From CAIWHR01 sp963779805 (GTDB lineage Bacteria > Pseudomonadota > Gammaproteobacteria > Burkholderiales > Casimicrobiaceae): 64,000 nucleotides of DNA. Below, piece after piece: positions 1 through 9,057 of this stretch; position 1 is the first letter of the stretch; every line of letters begins with the position of its first letter. The stretch is from positions 295,570 through 359,569 of the forward strand of contig CAVZZN010000002.1 in the NCBI GenBank assembly GCA_963779805.1, in the 5' to 3' direction. Both the position numbers and the translations under genes were made by a program. The notes beneath the pieces are model-generated. The model was not told the DNA's origin and searched no databases. It saw only the letters and a program-made list of their open reading frames with translations.

Positions 1-356
1 ACGCGACGAACCTTGCCCTCGCTCTTGACGACCGCCTTCGGTGCCCCATCCGCCCACGCGAAGTTCCGGAGCGGGTTCTGCGTGGTGTCGGTGAGATCGT
101 TCACCCGGAACCCCGTGCTCTCGTCCAGGACGAATTCCACGTGGCCGTTGCGCTTCACCGCCTCGGCCTGCGCGAACCGCAGGCCGCCGGTGATCGCCTC
201 CGCCGCGCTGCGGATCTGCGTGTTGGCCACGAAGGTCGAGTACATGGGCACCCCGAGCATTACGAGAATGGCGAAGATCGTCACGACGGCCATGAGCTCG
301 ACCAGCGTGAAGCCGGTCGCCGGGCCCCGCCCCGAAGTGACGTTTTTCAGCCGCAA
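1..356 (-). CDS. FimT/GspH-type pseudopilin, C-terminus off the window
   Basis: Minor type IV pilin or type II secretion pseudopilin. After a short leader the protein has the prepilin peptidase site G/FTLVELMAVV followed by a hydrophobic helix, then the GspH/FimT-like stretch RSAAEAITGGLRFAQAEAVK. I place the start at a TTG (354-356) because AAGGA lies six bases upstream; no ATG fits. The start overlaps the last bases of the upstream pilin gene, so the two are probably translationally coupled. The mature domain runs off the left edge and its end cannot be described. It would be inserted in the inner membrane, cleaved and methylated by PilD, and joined to a pilus or pseudopilus. Confidence 0.8.
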   Translation of the reverse strand, partial: MRLKNVTSGRGPATGFTLVELMAVVTIFAILVMLGVPMYSTFVANTQIRSAAEAITGGLRFAQAEAVKRNGHVEFVLDESTGFRVNDLTDTTQNPLRNFAWADGAPKAVVKSEGKVRR

Positions 357-811
357 CTGCCGTCCTTGCGCGTAATCCAGCACGTGTCGACGTTGTCCCG
401 GACCCACCCCGGAGGGACGCCGAGCGTCTTCTTGTTGCCGGTCTGGTCGATCGAATACTTGAACTCCTGCATGCCCTTGGCGGCGAGGCCGCTGGCCGTC
501 ACGGTGTAGCTGCGGTCGCCGTTGGGCACGCACTCGACCGCGAACGACTCGGACCCCGTCAGCGGAAAGTTGGGGATGCCACATTCCCCCGCCCCTGCGG
601 TGTACTTGCGGTTGTCGAGGAAGTACTGCTCCATGCGCACTCGAAAATCGGAAAGGCGCGAGGTCGCGTCGACGATGCGGCTGCGCTTGACGTAGTCGGC
701 GTAGTTGGGGATTGCGATCATCGCGAGGATGGCGATGATCGCGACCGCCACCATGAGCTCGATCAGCGTGAACCCGGAGTGGCGAGGGCTGGCGTGGTTG
801 TTGCTTTTCAT
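347..811 (-). CDS. pilE: Type IV pilin PilE-like minor pilin
   Basis: 154-residue prepilin. The leader is positively charged and ends at G/FTLIELMVAVAIIAILAMIAIPNY, the classic type IV pilin N-terminal helix with Glu5. The body carries the PilE-like region YVKRSRIVDATSRLSDFRVRMEQYF, and two C-terminal cysteines (in DTCW and at the GSCG end) can form the D-region disulfide. The start is ATG with only a weak ribosome site. It is the middle gene of three minus-strand pilin genes, and its stop overlaps the next gene. Minor PilE proteins of this type in betaproteobacteria are usually clustered with FimT, PilV, PilW and PilX. Whether this one is a structural or a priming subunit cannot be told from sequence. 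Confidence 0.85.
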   Translation of the reverse strand: MKSNNHASPRHSGFTLIELMVAVAIIAILAMIAIPNYADYVKRSRIVDATSRLSDFRVRMEQYFLDNRKYTAGAGECGIPNFPLTGSESFAVECVPNGDRSYTVTASGLAAKGMQEFKYSIDQTGNKKTLGVPPGWVRDNVDTCWITRKDGSCG

Positions 812-975
812 GTCAGTTTGCCCACAGTGGGTCGATGGTAGGGTGCGGCGTGCGCGCCCGCAAAGGTTGCCCGACCAGTGGCACGGACGCCGGAACGGAC
901 GGTGCGATACAACTCGTCCGTTGCACGCCGTAGCGCGCGAGCGCCGCTGCAGCCCGCTGCTGTCCACTACAGCAG

Positions 976-1581
976 CTACGGGCACACGCTGGTTGCGCGT
1001 TCCATGCGCACGCGTCCGGTGCTCGCGAGCACGACGTGCCAGCCCTTCAGCCCGGTCTTGCACACGGTGATGGTGCCCATCTGCAGCCCGCCCGACGCGA
1101 GACGCGCCTGCCCGAACGCGGTGAACGAGACATAGCTCGCGATCGGCTGGTTGCCGCGCGCGGTGATGCCGTATTGCGCGGCAGGCTCGACGCGCACGAT
1201 CGGCTCCGCAGCATCCGCCTTTGCGTTGCCGTTGTCGTCCGGAAACATCATCCAGCCGCGTTCCCATCCTCCGGCCGTCGTGCAGCTCGCACCCGCGCCC
1301 GCAACCTTGCAGAGATTGATCCGACCGCCGTGCTTCACGGCCTCGGCGCGCGCGAGTGACAGGCTGTACGCGAGCTGCTCGGCGAATGCGGCGAGGCGAG
1401 CGTTCGCGATCCACCCGGCGTAGGCCGGCGTGCCCGAGGCCACGAGCGTCGCGAGCACGGCAAGGCAGACGAGGAGCTCGACGAGCGTGAGCCCGCGACT
1501 GCATCGCGTGCGCCGAGGCCGCGCGTGGTTTGCCGGGCACGCCGGCGTGCCGTGCCTGCAGGCGGCTTGGTGTTGCTGCAT
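976..1581 (-). CDS. GspH/FimT family pseudopilin
   Basis: About 201 residues from the ATG at 1581. Residues near 30 show RGLTLVELLVCLAVLATLV, a prepilin-peptidase site plus transmembrane helix. The GspH-like region follows: AFAEQLAYSLSLARAEAVKHGG, then GWERGWMMFPDDNGNAKAD and a C-terminal VCKTG, all typical of FimT/GspH pseudopilins. It is first in the minus-strand pilin group and separated from the PilE-like gene by about 160 bases. The reading frame is open further upstream (to 1743), but the ATG at 1581 gives a leader of sensible length. It is probably inserted in the inner membrane as part of the type IV pilus initiation complex; type II secretion is an alternative. Confidence 0.8.
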   Translation of the reverse strand: MQQHQAACRHGTPACPANHARPRRTRCSRGLTLVELLVCLAVLATLVASGTPAYAGWIANARLAAFAEQLAYSLSLARAEAVKHGGRINLCKVAGAGASCTTAGGWERGWMMFPDDNGNAKADAAEPIVRVEPAAQYGITARGNQPIASYVSFTAFGQARLASGGLQMGTITVCKTGLKGWHVVLASTGRVRMERATSVCP

Positions 1582-1702
1582 TCGATTTCCCGAGGCCCAC
1601 GTCACCGGCATCGATGATGCGCACGCCGGGATGCAACGGCCATCAGCCGGAAGGCCGAGCCTGCCGGTCGCGTCCCGACGAGATCCGATCGAGCCGGGGG
1701 CC

Positions 1703-1730
1703 TTGACGCCAGATGCTTTAGGTCTAATAT
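1703..1730 (+). promoter_or_regulatory. Candidate sigma-70 promoter of the anthranilate-type operon
   Basis: TTGACG (1703-1708), a 16-base spacer and TAATAT (1725-1730) lie about 90 bases before the first operon gene, in an AT-rich pocket of an otherwise GC-rich divergent region. The sequence just downstream (1735-1748) is a plausible place for the MarR regulator encoded in the operon to bind, but no clean palindrome is visible. Confidence 0.5.
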
Positions 1731-1820
1731 ATTCACTTTGCAAGCAACCTGCGGCCGCCGCGGTGCACCGGCACCGTCCCCGCGCGCCGTCGTCGCCGCA
1801 GCCTCGAAAGGCCGGACGAG

Positions 1821-4139
1821 ATGCGCATCCTCTGCATTGGCGGCGGTCCCGCCGGTCTTTATCTCGCGCTGCTGATGAAGCGCGCCGACCCGGGGCACGA
1901 GATCGTGGTGGTCGAGCGCAACCGTGCGTACGACACGTTCGGCTGGGGCGTGGTGTTCTCCGACCAGACGCTCGGCAATCTCGCAGAGGCGGACCCGGAG
2001 TCGCACCGGGAGATCCTCGACGCCTTCTCGCACTGGGACGACATCGACGTTCACTTCAAGGGCCGCACGATCACGTCGGGCGGCCACGGCTTCTGCGGCA
2101 TCGGGCGCAAGCGGCTGCTGAACATCCTGCAGCGGCGGTGCGAGGAGATCGGCGTGCGGCTCGTGTTCGAGACCGACGTCACGGACGAGATGGGGTTCGG
2201 GCCGCAGGATCTCGTCGTCGCGAGCGACGGCGTCAACAGCGTCCTGCGCGCCAGGTACGCGCACGTGTTCGAGCCGCAGCTCGAGCGCCGCAAGTGCCGC
2301 TACATCTGGCTCGGCACGCATCGCAAGTTCGACGCGTTCACGTTCGCGTTCGAGCAGACGCCGTGGGGCTGGTTCCAGGCGCACGCGTACCGCTTCGATC
2401 GCGACACATCGACCTTCATCGTGGAGACGCCCGAAGCCGTGTGGCACGCCGCCGGCCTCGATCGCATGTCGACCGCCGAGAGCATCGCGTTCTGCGAGAA
2501 GCTGTTCGCTCCCTATCTGCATGGCGAGCGTTTGATGACCAATGCGGGACACCTGCGCGGGTCGGCGTGGATCAACTTCCTGCGCGTGACCAATGCCACG
2601 TGGCTCAACTTCACGGGCGCCGCGCCCATGGTCCTGCTCGGCGACGCCGCGCACACGGCGCACTTCTCCGTGGGGTCGGGCACCAAGCTCGCGCTCGAGG
2701 ACGCGATCTCGCTCGCGCACGCCGTCACCGGCACGCAGGACCTGCGCCGCGCGCTCGCGCAGTACGAAGCCGAGCGCATGGTCGAGGTGCTCAAGATCCA
2801 GAACGCGGCGCGCAACTCCACCGAATGGTTCGAGAACGTCGAGCGCTACACGTCGTTCGAGGCCGAGCAGTTCGCGTACAGCCTGCTCACCCGCAGCCAG
2901 CGCATCTCCCACGAGAACCTGCGCCTGCGCGACCGCGCGTTCGTCGAGCGTACCGAGGCGTGGTTCGCGGCGCGCAGCGATCTGCCCGCGAAGCCCGTCC
3001 CGCCGATGTTCACGCCGTTCCGGTTGCGCGGCCTGACGCTCCCCAACCGTGTGGTCGTCTCGCCCATGGCGCAGTACTCGTGCGTCGACGGCACGCCCGA
3101 CGACTACTACCTCGTGCATCTGGGCAGCCGCGCGCACGGCGGTGCGGGGCTCGTGTTCACCGAGATGACGTGCGTGTCGGCCGACGCGCGCATCAGCCCG
3201 GGCTGCGCGGGCATGTACACGCCGGCGCACCGGGACGCATGGCGGCGCATCGTGGAGTACGTGCACGCGCGGACGCCGGCGAAGCTCGCGCTGCAGCTGG
3301 GGCACGCGGGCCCCAAGGGATCGACGCAGCGCGGCTGGGAGGATGCCGACGAGCCGCTGCCGCCCGGCAGCGCCACGCCCAACTGGCCGCTGCTCGCGCC
3401 CTCGGCGCTCGCCTACGGACCCCGCAACCAGGTGCCGCGGCCCATGACGCGGGCGGACATGGACCGCGTGCGCTCCGACTTCCTGCGCGCAACGCAATGG
3501 GCCGTGGAATGCGGCTTCGACTGGCTCGAGCTGCACTGCGCGCACGGGTATCTGCTGTCGGCGTTCATCTGTCCGCTCACCAACCTGCGCACCGACGAGT
3601 ACGGCGGGTCGCTCCAGAATCGATGCCGCTTTCCCGTCGAGGTGTTCCGCGCGATGCGCGAGATCTGGCCGAAGGACAGGCCCATGTCGGTGCGCATCTC
3701 GGCCCACGACTGGGCGCCGGGCGGGAACACGCCGGACGACGCGGTGGCGATCGCGAGGATGTTCCAGGAGGCCGGGGCCGATCTCGTCGACGTCTCGTCC
3801 GGCCAGACGACGCGCGAGGCGAAACCCCTCTACGGCCGCATGTACCAGACGCCGTTCGCCGATCGGATCCGCAACGAAGTCGGCATCGCGACGATGGCAG
3901 TGGGCGCGATCTTCGAGCCGGATCACGTCAACAGCATCGTCATGGCGGGTCGCGCCGACCTGTGCGCGCTCGCACGGCCGCATCTCGCCGATCCCTACTG
4001 GACGCTGCATGCCGCCGCGCAGCTCGGCTATCACGATATGCCGTGGCCGCAGCAATATCTCACCGGGAAGGAGCAGCTCGAGCGCAACCTCGCGCGTGCC
4101 GCCCAGGGCCCGCAGGACGTTCCGGGAGCGAACGGATGA
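1821..4139 (+). CDS. Bifunctional aryl-CoA monooxygenase / old yellow enzyme reductase (2-aminobenzoyl-CoA or salicylyl-CoA type)
   Basis: 772-residue natural fusion of two flavoproteins. Residues 1-385 form an FAD-dependent aromatic hydroxylase: the GGGPAG dinucleotide loop is at 7-12 and LLGDAAHTAHF is near 272. From about residue 393 to the end is an old-yellow-enzyme-like FMN domain (FTPFRLRGLTLPNRVVVSPM, then HCAHGYLLSAF near 572). This architecture and length match 2-aminobenzoyl-CoA monooxygenase/reductase of Aromatoleum evansii and its relative salicylyl-CoA 5-hydroxylase. The known enzyme hydroxylates 2-aminobenzoyl-CoA at C5 and then reduces the ring with NADH. The adjacent aryl-CoA ligase, RidA and MarR genes favour the 2-aminobenzoyl-CoA role (abmA). 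Salicylyl-CoA or another hydroxybenzoyl-CoA remains possible. Confidence 0.88.
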   Translation: MRILCIGGGPAGLYLALLMKRADPGHEIVVVERNRAYDTFGWGVVFSDQTLGNLAEADPESHREILDAFSHWDDIDVHFKGRTITSGGHGFCGIGRKRLLNILQRRCEEIGVRLVFETDVTDEMGFGPQDLVVASDGVNSVLRARYAHVFEPQLERRKCRYIWLGTHRKFDAFTFAFEQTPWGWFQAHAYRFDRDTSTFIVETPEAVWHAAGLDRMSTAESIAFCEKLFAPYLHGERLMTNAGHLRGSAWINFLRVTNATWLNFTGAAPMVLLGDAAHTAHFSVGSGTKLALEDAISLAHAVTGTQDLRRALAQYEAERMVEVLKIQNAARNSTEWFENVERYTSFEAEQFAYSLLTRSQRISHENLRLRDRAFVERTEAWFAARSDLPAKPVPPMFTPFRLRGLTLPNRVVVSPMAQYSCVDGTPDDYYLVHLGSRAHGGAGLVFTEMTCVSADARISPGCAGMYTPAHRDAWRRIVEYVHARTPAKLALQLGHAGPKGSTQRGWEDADEPLPPGSATPNWPLLAPSALAYGPRNQVPRPMTRADMDRVRSDFLRATQWAVECGFDWLELHCAHGYLLSAFICPLTNLRTDEYGGSLQNRCRFPVEVFRAMREIWPKDRPMSVRISAHDWAPGGNTPDDAVAIARMFQEAGADLVDVSSGQTTREAKPLYGRMYQTPFADRIRNEVGIATMAVGAIFEPDHVNSIVMAGRADLCALARPHLADPYWTLHAAAQLGYHDMPWPQQYLTGKEQLERNLARAAQGPQDVPGANG

Positions 4140-4187
4140 TGTCGCTTGCGCAGTGGCGTTTGGCGGTAGTCGACGCAGGAGGTCGCG

Positions 4188-4976
4188 ATGCCTGAAAGCG
4201 CGCATCCGCTGGCGGGACTGCACGCGGTCGTCACGGGTGGCGGGCGCGGCATCGGGCATGCGATCGCGCAGCGCCTGGTCTCGATGGGCGCCACGTGCAC
4301 GCTGCTCGGTCGGGACCACGATCGGCTCGTCGCGGCCGCGCAGGCGATCGATCCTGCAGCGTGCACGCACACCGTGTGCGACGTGGGCAATCTGCAGGAG
4401 GTCGAGGCCGCATTCGGCGAGGTGGCGGCGCTCGGACGCGGTCTCGCGCTCCTCGTGAACAACGCAGGCGCTGCGAAAAGCGCGCGTTTCGACGCGACGG
4501 ATGCCGCGCTGTGGGACGAGATGCTGCGGGTCAACGCGACCGGCGCCTATCTCTGCACGCGGTCCGCGATGCCGTTGCTGCGGGCGGCGCCGTTCGCACG
4601 CATCGTCAACATCGCGAGCTCTGCGGGACTCATCGGGTATCGCTACGTCAGCGCGTACTGCGCCGCCAAGCATGCGCTGGTGGGCCTCACGCGCGCGCTG
4701 GCGGTGGAGCTGGCGCGCACGAACATCACCGTGAACGCCGTGTGCCCGGGCTACACCGACACCGACATCGTCGCGCAGGCGGTCGACAACATCGCGAGCA
4801 GGACCGCAAGCACCCCTGGGGAGGCGCTTGCCGCGCTGGTGGCGCACAACCCGCAGGGACGCCTCGTGACGCCGGACGAAGTGGCGGGCGCAGTGGCCTG
4901 GCTCTGCCTGCCCGAATCCGCGGCGGTGACCGGACAGGCGATCGGTGTCGCCGGGGGCGAGGTGCAGACCGGATGA
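4188..4976 (+). CDS. SDR family NAD(P)-dependent oxidoreductase
   Basis: 262-residue classical short-chain dehydrogenase/reductase. Motifs: TGGGRGIG (16-23) for the cofactor loop, NNAG near 88, Ser in NIASSAG, and the catalytic YxxxK in YCAAK. The C-terminus ends with the usual AVTGQAIGVAGGEV. It lies 48 bases after the monooxygenase and its stop overlaps the start of the MarR gene (ATGA), so it belongs to the operon. In CoA-type anthranilate or salicylate clusters an SDR of this kind is expected to act on a 3-hydroxyacyl-CoA or ring-reduced intermediate. The precise substrate is inference. Confidence 0.85.
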   Translation: MPESAHPLAGLHAVVTGGGRGIGHAIAQRLVSMGATCTLLGRDHDRLVAAAQAIDPAACTHTVCDVGNLQEVEAAFGEVAALGRGLALLVNNAGAAKSARFDATDAALWDEMLRVNATGAYLCTRSAMPLLRAAPFARIVNIASSAGLIGYRYVSAYCAAKHALVGLTRALAVELARTNITVNAVCPGYTDTDIVAQAVDNIASRTASTPGEALAALVAHNPQGRLVTPDEVAGAVAWLCLPESAAVTGQAIGVAGGEVQTG

Positions 4977-5524
4977 TCCGGATGGACACGACCGCATCGC
5001 CCGATCGGGAATCGCGCCTCACCGATACGCATCACGACGCGCTGCGCGTCTGGCTGCGGCTGCTCACCTGCACGCTCATGATCGAGCGCGAGATCCGCAC
5101 GCGCCTGAGGACGCGGTTCGGCACGACGCTGCCGCGGTTCGATCTCATGTCGCAGCTCGAGCGCAACCCGCAGGGTCTGCGCATGGGCGAGCTGTCGCGG
5201 CGCATGATGGTCACCGGCGGCAACGTCACCGGCATCACGGATCAGCTCGTCGCCGAAGGCCTGGTCGAGCGCAGGCCGATCCCCGAGGACCGGCGCGCGT
5301 ATGCCGTGCGCCTCACCGCGCGCGGCAAGCGCCAGTTCGACGCCATGGCGCAGGCGCACGAGGAATGGATCGCGCAGATCCTGGGCGCGCTGCCTGAATC
5401 GGAGCGCGCACGCCTGCACGAGCTCCTCGGCCGGTTGAAGCGCGGACTGGTGCAGGTGAGCGAGCCCGGCGCGAAGGCGCCGGTCGTGCGCAAGGCTTCG
5501 ACCCCACGACGGAGGGCATCATGA
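4973..5524 (+). CDS. MarR family transcriptional regulator
   Basis: 183 residues with a winged helix-turn-helix of the MarR family: LPRFDLMSQLERNPQGLRMGELSRRMMVTGGNV is the recognition region, followed by the wing GLVERRPIPEDRRAYAVRLTARG. ATG at 4973 overlaps the SDR stop, and its own stop TGA overlaps the ligase ATG, so it is embedded in the operon. MarR proteins in aryl-CoA pathways usually repress the operon and release DNA on binding the aryl-CoA thioester; that is the likely role here. A basic C-terminal tail (VVRKASTPRRRAS) is present. Confidence 0.88.
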   Translation: MIRMDTTASPDRESRLTDTHHDALRVWLRLLTCTLMIEREIRTRLRTRFGTTLPRFDLMSQLERNPQGLRMGELSRRMMVTGGNVTGITDQLVAEGLVERRPIPEDRRAYAVRLTARGKRQFDAMAQAHEEWIAQILGALPESERARLHELLGRLKRGLVQVSEPGAKAPVVRKASTPRRRAS

Positions 5525-7177
5525 TGAAGAGTGCGCACGTCGACACGTTTGCCCGCGATCACCTGCCTCCGGCTTCGCAGTGGCCGGAGCTCGTGTTCGA
5601 CCTGCCGGAGCTGCAGTACCCGGCGCGCATGAACGCCGCCGTGGAGCTCCTGGGCAAGGCCATCGCGCGCGGCGATGGCGGGCGCGTTGCGATCCTCGCG
5701 TCGGGCGGCGTGCGCTGGACGTACGCCGATCTCGACGCGCACGCGAATCGCATCGCCCACGTGCTCGTGCGCGAGCTCGGGCTCGTGCCGGGCAACCGCG
5801 TGCTCCTGCGGGCCCCGAATTCGCCGATGCACGCGGCGTGCTGGTTCGGCGTGATCAGGGCCGGCGGCATCGTGGTGGGCACGATGCCGCTGCTGCGCGC
5901 CCGCGAGCTCACGGACGTGATCACCAAGGCCGAGATCTCGCACGCGCTGTGCGACGCGCGCCTCGCGGCCGAGCTCGACGCGGCGCGCCCGAATTGCCCG
6001 ACGCTCCGCAAGGTGATGCTGTTCGGCGACGGCGCACCGGAGGCCCTCGAGGCGCGCATGGCCGCGCACCCCGGGCGATTCGAGGCGGTGGACACCGCGA
6101 GCGACGACGTGGCGTTGATCGCGTTCACGTCGGGCACCACCGGCAAGCCCAAGGGCACGATCCACTTCCACCGTGACCTCATCGCGATCTGCGATTGCTG
6201 GCCGCGCTCGACATTGCGTGCGCGGCCCGACGACGTCTTCACCGGCAGCCCGCCGCTCGCGTTCACGTTCGGCTTGGGCGGCCTGTTGCTCTTTCCGTTG
6301 CGCATCGGTGCCGCGACGCTGCTCCTCGAGCGGCCCGCGCCGGAGTTCCTGCTGCCCGCGATCGCGCAGCACCGCGCGACCGTGCTCTTCACCGCGCCGA
6401 CGTCCTACCGCGCGATGGCCGCGCACGTGCGCGAGCACGATCTCTCCTCGCTGCGCAAGTGCGCATCGGCCGGCGAAGCCTTGCCCGCGGCGACCCGGGC
6501 GCTGTGGAAGCAGGCGACCGGGATCGAGATCATCGACGGCATCGGCTCGACCGAGATGCTGCACATCTTCATCTCCCACGACGAGGCGCATGCGAAGGGC
6601 GGGGCCACGGGCACGCCGACACCGGGCTATCAGGCGTGCATCATGAACGACGAGGGTCGGCCCGTGCCGGCGGGAACGGTAGGGCGTCTCGCGGTCAAGG
6701 GTCCCACGGGGTGCCGCTACCTCGCGGACGACCGCCAGCGCAACTACGTGCGCGACGGCTGGAACTACACGGGGGACGCCTACCTGGTCGACGACGAGGG
6801 CTATTACGTGTACCAGGCTCGCACGGACGACATGATCATCAGCGCGGGGTACAACATCGCCGGTCCGGAAGTGGAGAGCGCGCTGCTTGCTGCACCCGGC
6901 GGTCGCCGAGTGCGGCGTCATCGGGGCGCCCGACGAGGAGCGCGGTCAGATCGTCAAGGCCTTCGTCGTGCTGAACCAGGGCCATGCGCCCGACGACGCC
7001 ACGACCGCAGCGTTGCAGAAGTACGTCAAGGAGACGATCGCGCCGTACAAGTACCCACGTTCGATCGAGTATCTCGAATCGCTTCCGCGCGGGGCGACCG
7101 GAAAGCTGCAGCGCTTCCGCCTGCGCCAGATGGAGTCGGAGCGGCAGGCGGCAGGAACGGCGGGAGCGCCGACATGA
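5521..7177 (+). CDS. Benzoate-CoA ligase family protein (probable 2-aminobenzoate-CoA ligase), one frameshift
   Basis: Adenylate-forming ligase of about 550 residues. It has the AMP-binding P-loop TSGTTGKPKG near residue 203, IDGIGSTEML (A5 motif), YTGDAYLVDDEGYY and YQARTDDMIISAGYNIAGPEVE, and the C-terminal catalytic Lys motif PRGATGKLQRFRLR. The frame breaks near 6887: the text ...VESALL... continues as HPAVAECGVIGAPDEERG only if one base is removed. The C-terminal part then ends at 7177. It activates an aromatic acid to its CoA thioester in the cytoplasm. The benzoate/2-aminobenzoate ligase subfamily is my reading from the overall pattern and from the neighbouring monooxygenase fusion. 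ATG at 5521 overlaps the MarR stop. Confidence 0.85.
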
Positions 7178-7629
7178 GCGCTCGCGCCGAAGACGAGTCC
7201 CCACGCGGGGCCCGCGCCGATCGCCCGGCGAACGCGCTATCGCACGTGCTGCAGCCACGCGAGTGGGCGGCCCCGCGCGGCTATTCCAACGGGATCGCGG
7301 CGACGGGCCGGCTGGTATTCGTTGCCGGGCAGATCGGCTGGGATGCGCAGAACCGGCTCGTAGGTCCGGGCTTCCTGCAGCAGGCGGAGCAGGCGCTGCG
7401 CAATATCGTGGCCGTCGTCGCCGAGGCCGGCGGCTTGCCCGGGCACGTCACGCGCCTCACGTGGTACGTGCTCGATCGGGCGGAGTATCTCGCGTGCCAG
7501 CGCGAGCTCGGCGGCGTCTACCGCGCGGTGATGGGCCGGCATTTTCCCACCATGACCGCGGTCGAGGTGCGTGCGCTGATGGAGCCGGGTGCGCGCGTGG
7601 AGATCGAAGCGACGGCCGTCGTGCCGTAG
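7174..7629 (+). CDS. RidA family protein (YjgF/YER057c/UK114)
   Basis: 151 residues. The RidA core starts near residue 29 with PREWAAPRGYSNGIAATGRLVFVAGQIGW and continues through FLQQAEQALRNIVAVVAEAGG to the conserved end FPTMTAVEVRALMEPGARVEIEATAVV, including the arginine that binds substrate carboxylates in this family. It overlaps the ligase stop by four bases. RidA proteins hydrolyse enamines and imines. Reduced 2-aminobenzoyl-CoA is an enamine, so a pathway deaminase role is attractive but inferred. It is the last of the tightly overlapping genes before a hairpin. Confidence 0.85.
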   Translation: MSARAEDESPRGARADRPANALSHVLQPREWAAPRGYSNGIAATGRLVFVAGQIGWDAQNRLVGPGFLQQAEQALRNIVAVVAEAGGLPGHVTRLTWYVLDRAEYLACQRELGGVYRAVMGRHFPTMTAVEVRALMEPGARVEIEATAVVP

Positions 7630-7638
7630 TGAATCGCT

Positions 7639-7680
7639 GCGGCCGCCGCTGTCGTATCGCGGCGGCCGCCGCTGTCGTAT
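7639..7680 (+). repeat. Two-copy 19-bp repeat forming a strong GC hairpin
   Basis: GCGGCCGCCGCTGTCGTAT occurs at 7639-7657 and again at 7662-7680 (period 23). GCGGCCGCC (7639-7647) can pair with GGCGGCCGC (7661-7669) across a 13-base loop. It sits 10 bases after the RidA stop, so it may attenuate or end the first transcript. There is no U tract. Confidence 0.5.
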
Positions 7681-7850
7681 GGCGGCCTGCGCGGGTGCGA
7701 TGCCGCAGCTCCTAGACCCAAACCGGCGCGAAGTCCATGACGCGCCACAAGGCCGCATCCCCGGCGCTCGGTTAGAATCGTCCAGCCGCAACACCTTCCG
7801 CTTGCATGCACGTCGCGCGCATCGGCGCGCCATCGTCAGCCGAGGACATC

Positions 7851-9041
7851 ATGGCCGCTTCCAGCTCCGGTAGCCCGCGTTTCGTGTGGGAAGACCCGCT
7901 CCTTCTGTCCGAGCAGCTGAGCGAGGAAGAGCGGATGGTGCGCGACACGGCGTACGCCTTCGCGCAGGAGGAGCTGCTGCCGCGCGTGCGTGACGCATTC
8001 CGGCACGAGACGGTCGATGCCTCGATCTTCCCCGCGCTGGGCAAGCTCGGCCTGCTCGGGCCGACGGTCCCGACCGAATACGGCGGCGCCGGCCTCAACT
8101 ACGTCTGCTATGGCCTGATCGCACGCGAGGTCGAGCGCGTCGATTCCGGTTACCGCTCGATGATGAGCGTGCAGAGCTCGCTCGTGATGTTCCCGATCTT
8201 CACGTACGGCACGGAGGAGCAGCGGCGCAAGTACCTGCCGAAGCTCGCGACGGGCGAATGGATCGGCTGCTTCGGGCTGACCGAGCCCAACCATGGCTCC
8301 GACCCGGGCAGCATGGTGACGCGCGCGCATGCCGCGCCGGGGGGCTATCGCCTCAGCGGGAGCAAGATGTGGATCTCGAACTCGCCCATCGCCGACGTGT
8401 TCGTGGTGTGGGCGAAGACCGACGACGGCATCATTCGCGGGTTCATCCTCGAGAAGGGCATGAAGGGCCTGTCGGCGCCGAAGATCGAAGGCAAGTTCAG
8501 CCTGCGCACGTCCGTGACAGGCGAGATCGTGATGGACGACGTGTTCGTGCCGGAGGCCAACCTGCTGCCGAACGTGCAGGGGCTCAAGGGTCCCTTCGGC
8601 TGCCTCAACTCCGCGCGCTACGGCATCGCGTGGGGCGCGCTCGGCGCGGCGGAATTCTGCTGGCACGCGGCGCGCCAATACACGCTCGACCGCAAGCAGT
8701 TCGGGCGTCCGCTCGCGGCGAACCAGCTCATCCAGAAGAAGCTCGCGGACATGCAGACCGAGATCACGCTCGGCCTGCAGGGCTGCCTTCGCCTCGGCCG
8801 TCTCAAGGACGACGGCAAGGCCGCGCCGGAGATCACGTCGATCATGAAGCGCAATTCCTGCGGCAAGGCGCTCGAGATCGCGCGCATGGCGCGGGACATG
8901 CACGGCGGCAACGGCATCGTCGACGAGTTCCACGTCATCCGCCATCTCGTGAATCTCGAGACCGTCAACACCTACGAAGGCACGCACGACATCCACGCGC
9001 TGATCCTCGGGCGGGCGCAGACCGGCATCGCCGCGTTCTGA
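7851..9041 (+). CDS. gcdH: Glutaryl-CoA dehydrogenase (acyl-CoA dehydrogenase)
   Basis: 396 residues. It has acyl-CoA dehydrogenase signatures CFGLTEPNHGSDPGSMVTRA and KMWISNSPIADVFVVWAK, and the GcdH-typical N-terminal region VDSGYRSMMSVQSSLVMFPI. The C-terminal NTYEGTHDIHALILGR contains the expected catalytic glutamate. The start is ATG 7851 with GAGGA just upstream; an earlier ATG at 7806 lacks such a site. The enzyme oxidises and decarboxylates glutaryl-CoA to crotonyl-CoA using FAD, passing electrons to ETF. It is the end point of lysine, tryptophan and benzoyl-CoA-type routes, which suits the aromatic operon upstream. Confidence 0.9.
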   Translation: MAASSSGSPRFVWEDPLLLSEQLSEEERMVRDTAYAFAQEELLPRVRDAFRHETVDASIFPALGKLGLLGPTVPTEYGGAGLNYVCYGLIAREVERVDSGYRSMMSVQSSLVMFPIFTYGTEEQRRKYLPKLATGEWIGCFGLTEPNHGSDPGSMVTRAHAAPGGYRLSGSKMWISNSPIADVFVVWAKTDDGIIRGFILEKGMKGLSAPKIEGKFSLRTSVTGEIVMDDVFVPEANLLPNVQGLKGPFGCLNSARYGIAWGALGAAEFCWHAARQYTLDRKQFGRPLAANQLIQKKLADMQTEITLGLQGCLRLGRLKDDGKAAPEITSIMKRNSCGKALEIARMARDMHGGNGIVDEFHVIRHLVNLETVNTYEGTHDIHALILGRAQTGIAAF

Positions 9042-9057
9042 CGACCTGCGTGCGCGC

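Noticed and set aside
1602..4997. A 1131-codon open frame on the minus strand opposite the monooxygenase and SDR
   Set aside because: Low-complexity Arg/His/Glu/Val composition and perfect antisense placement to real genes; no start site or motif.
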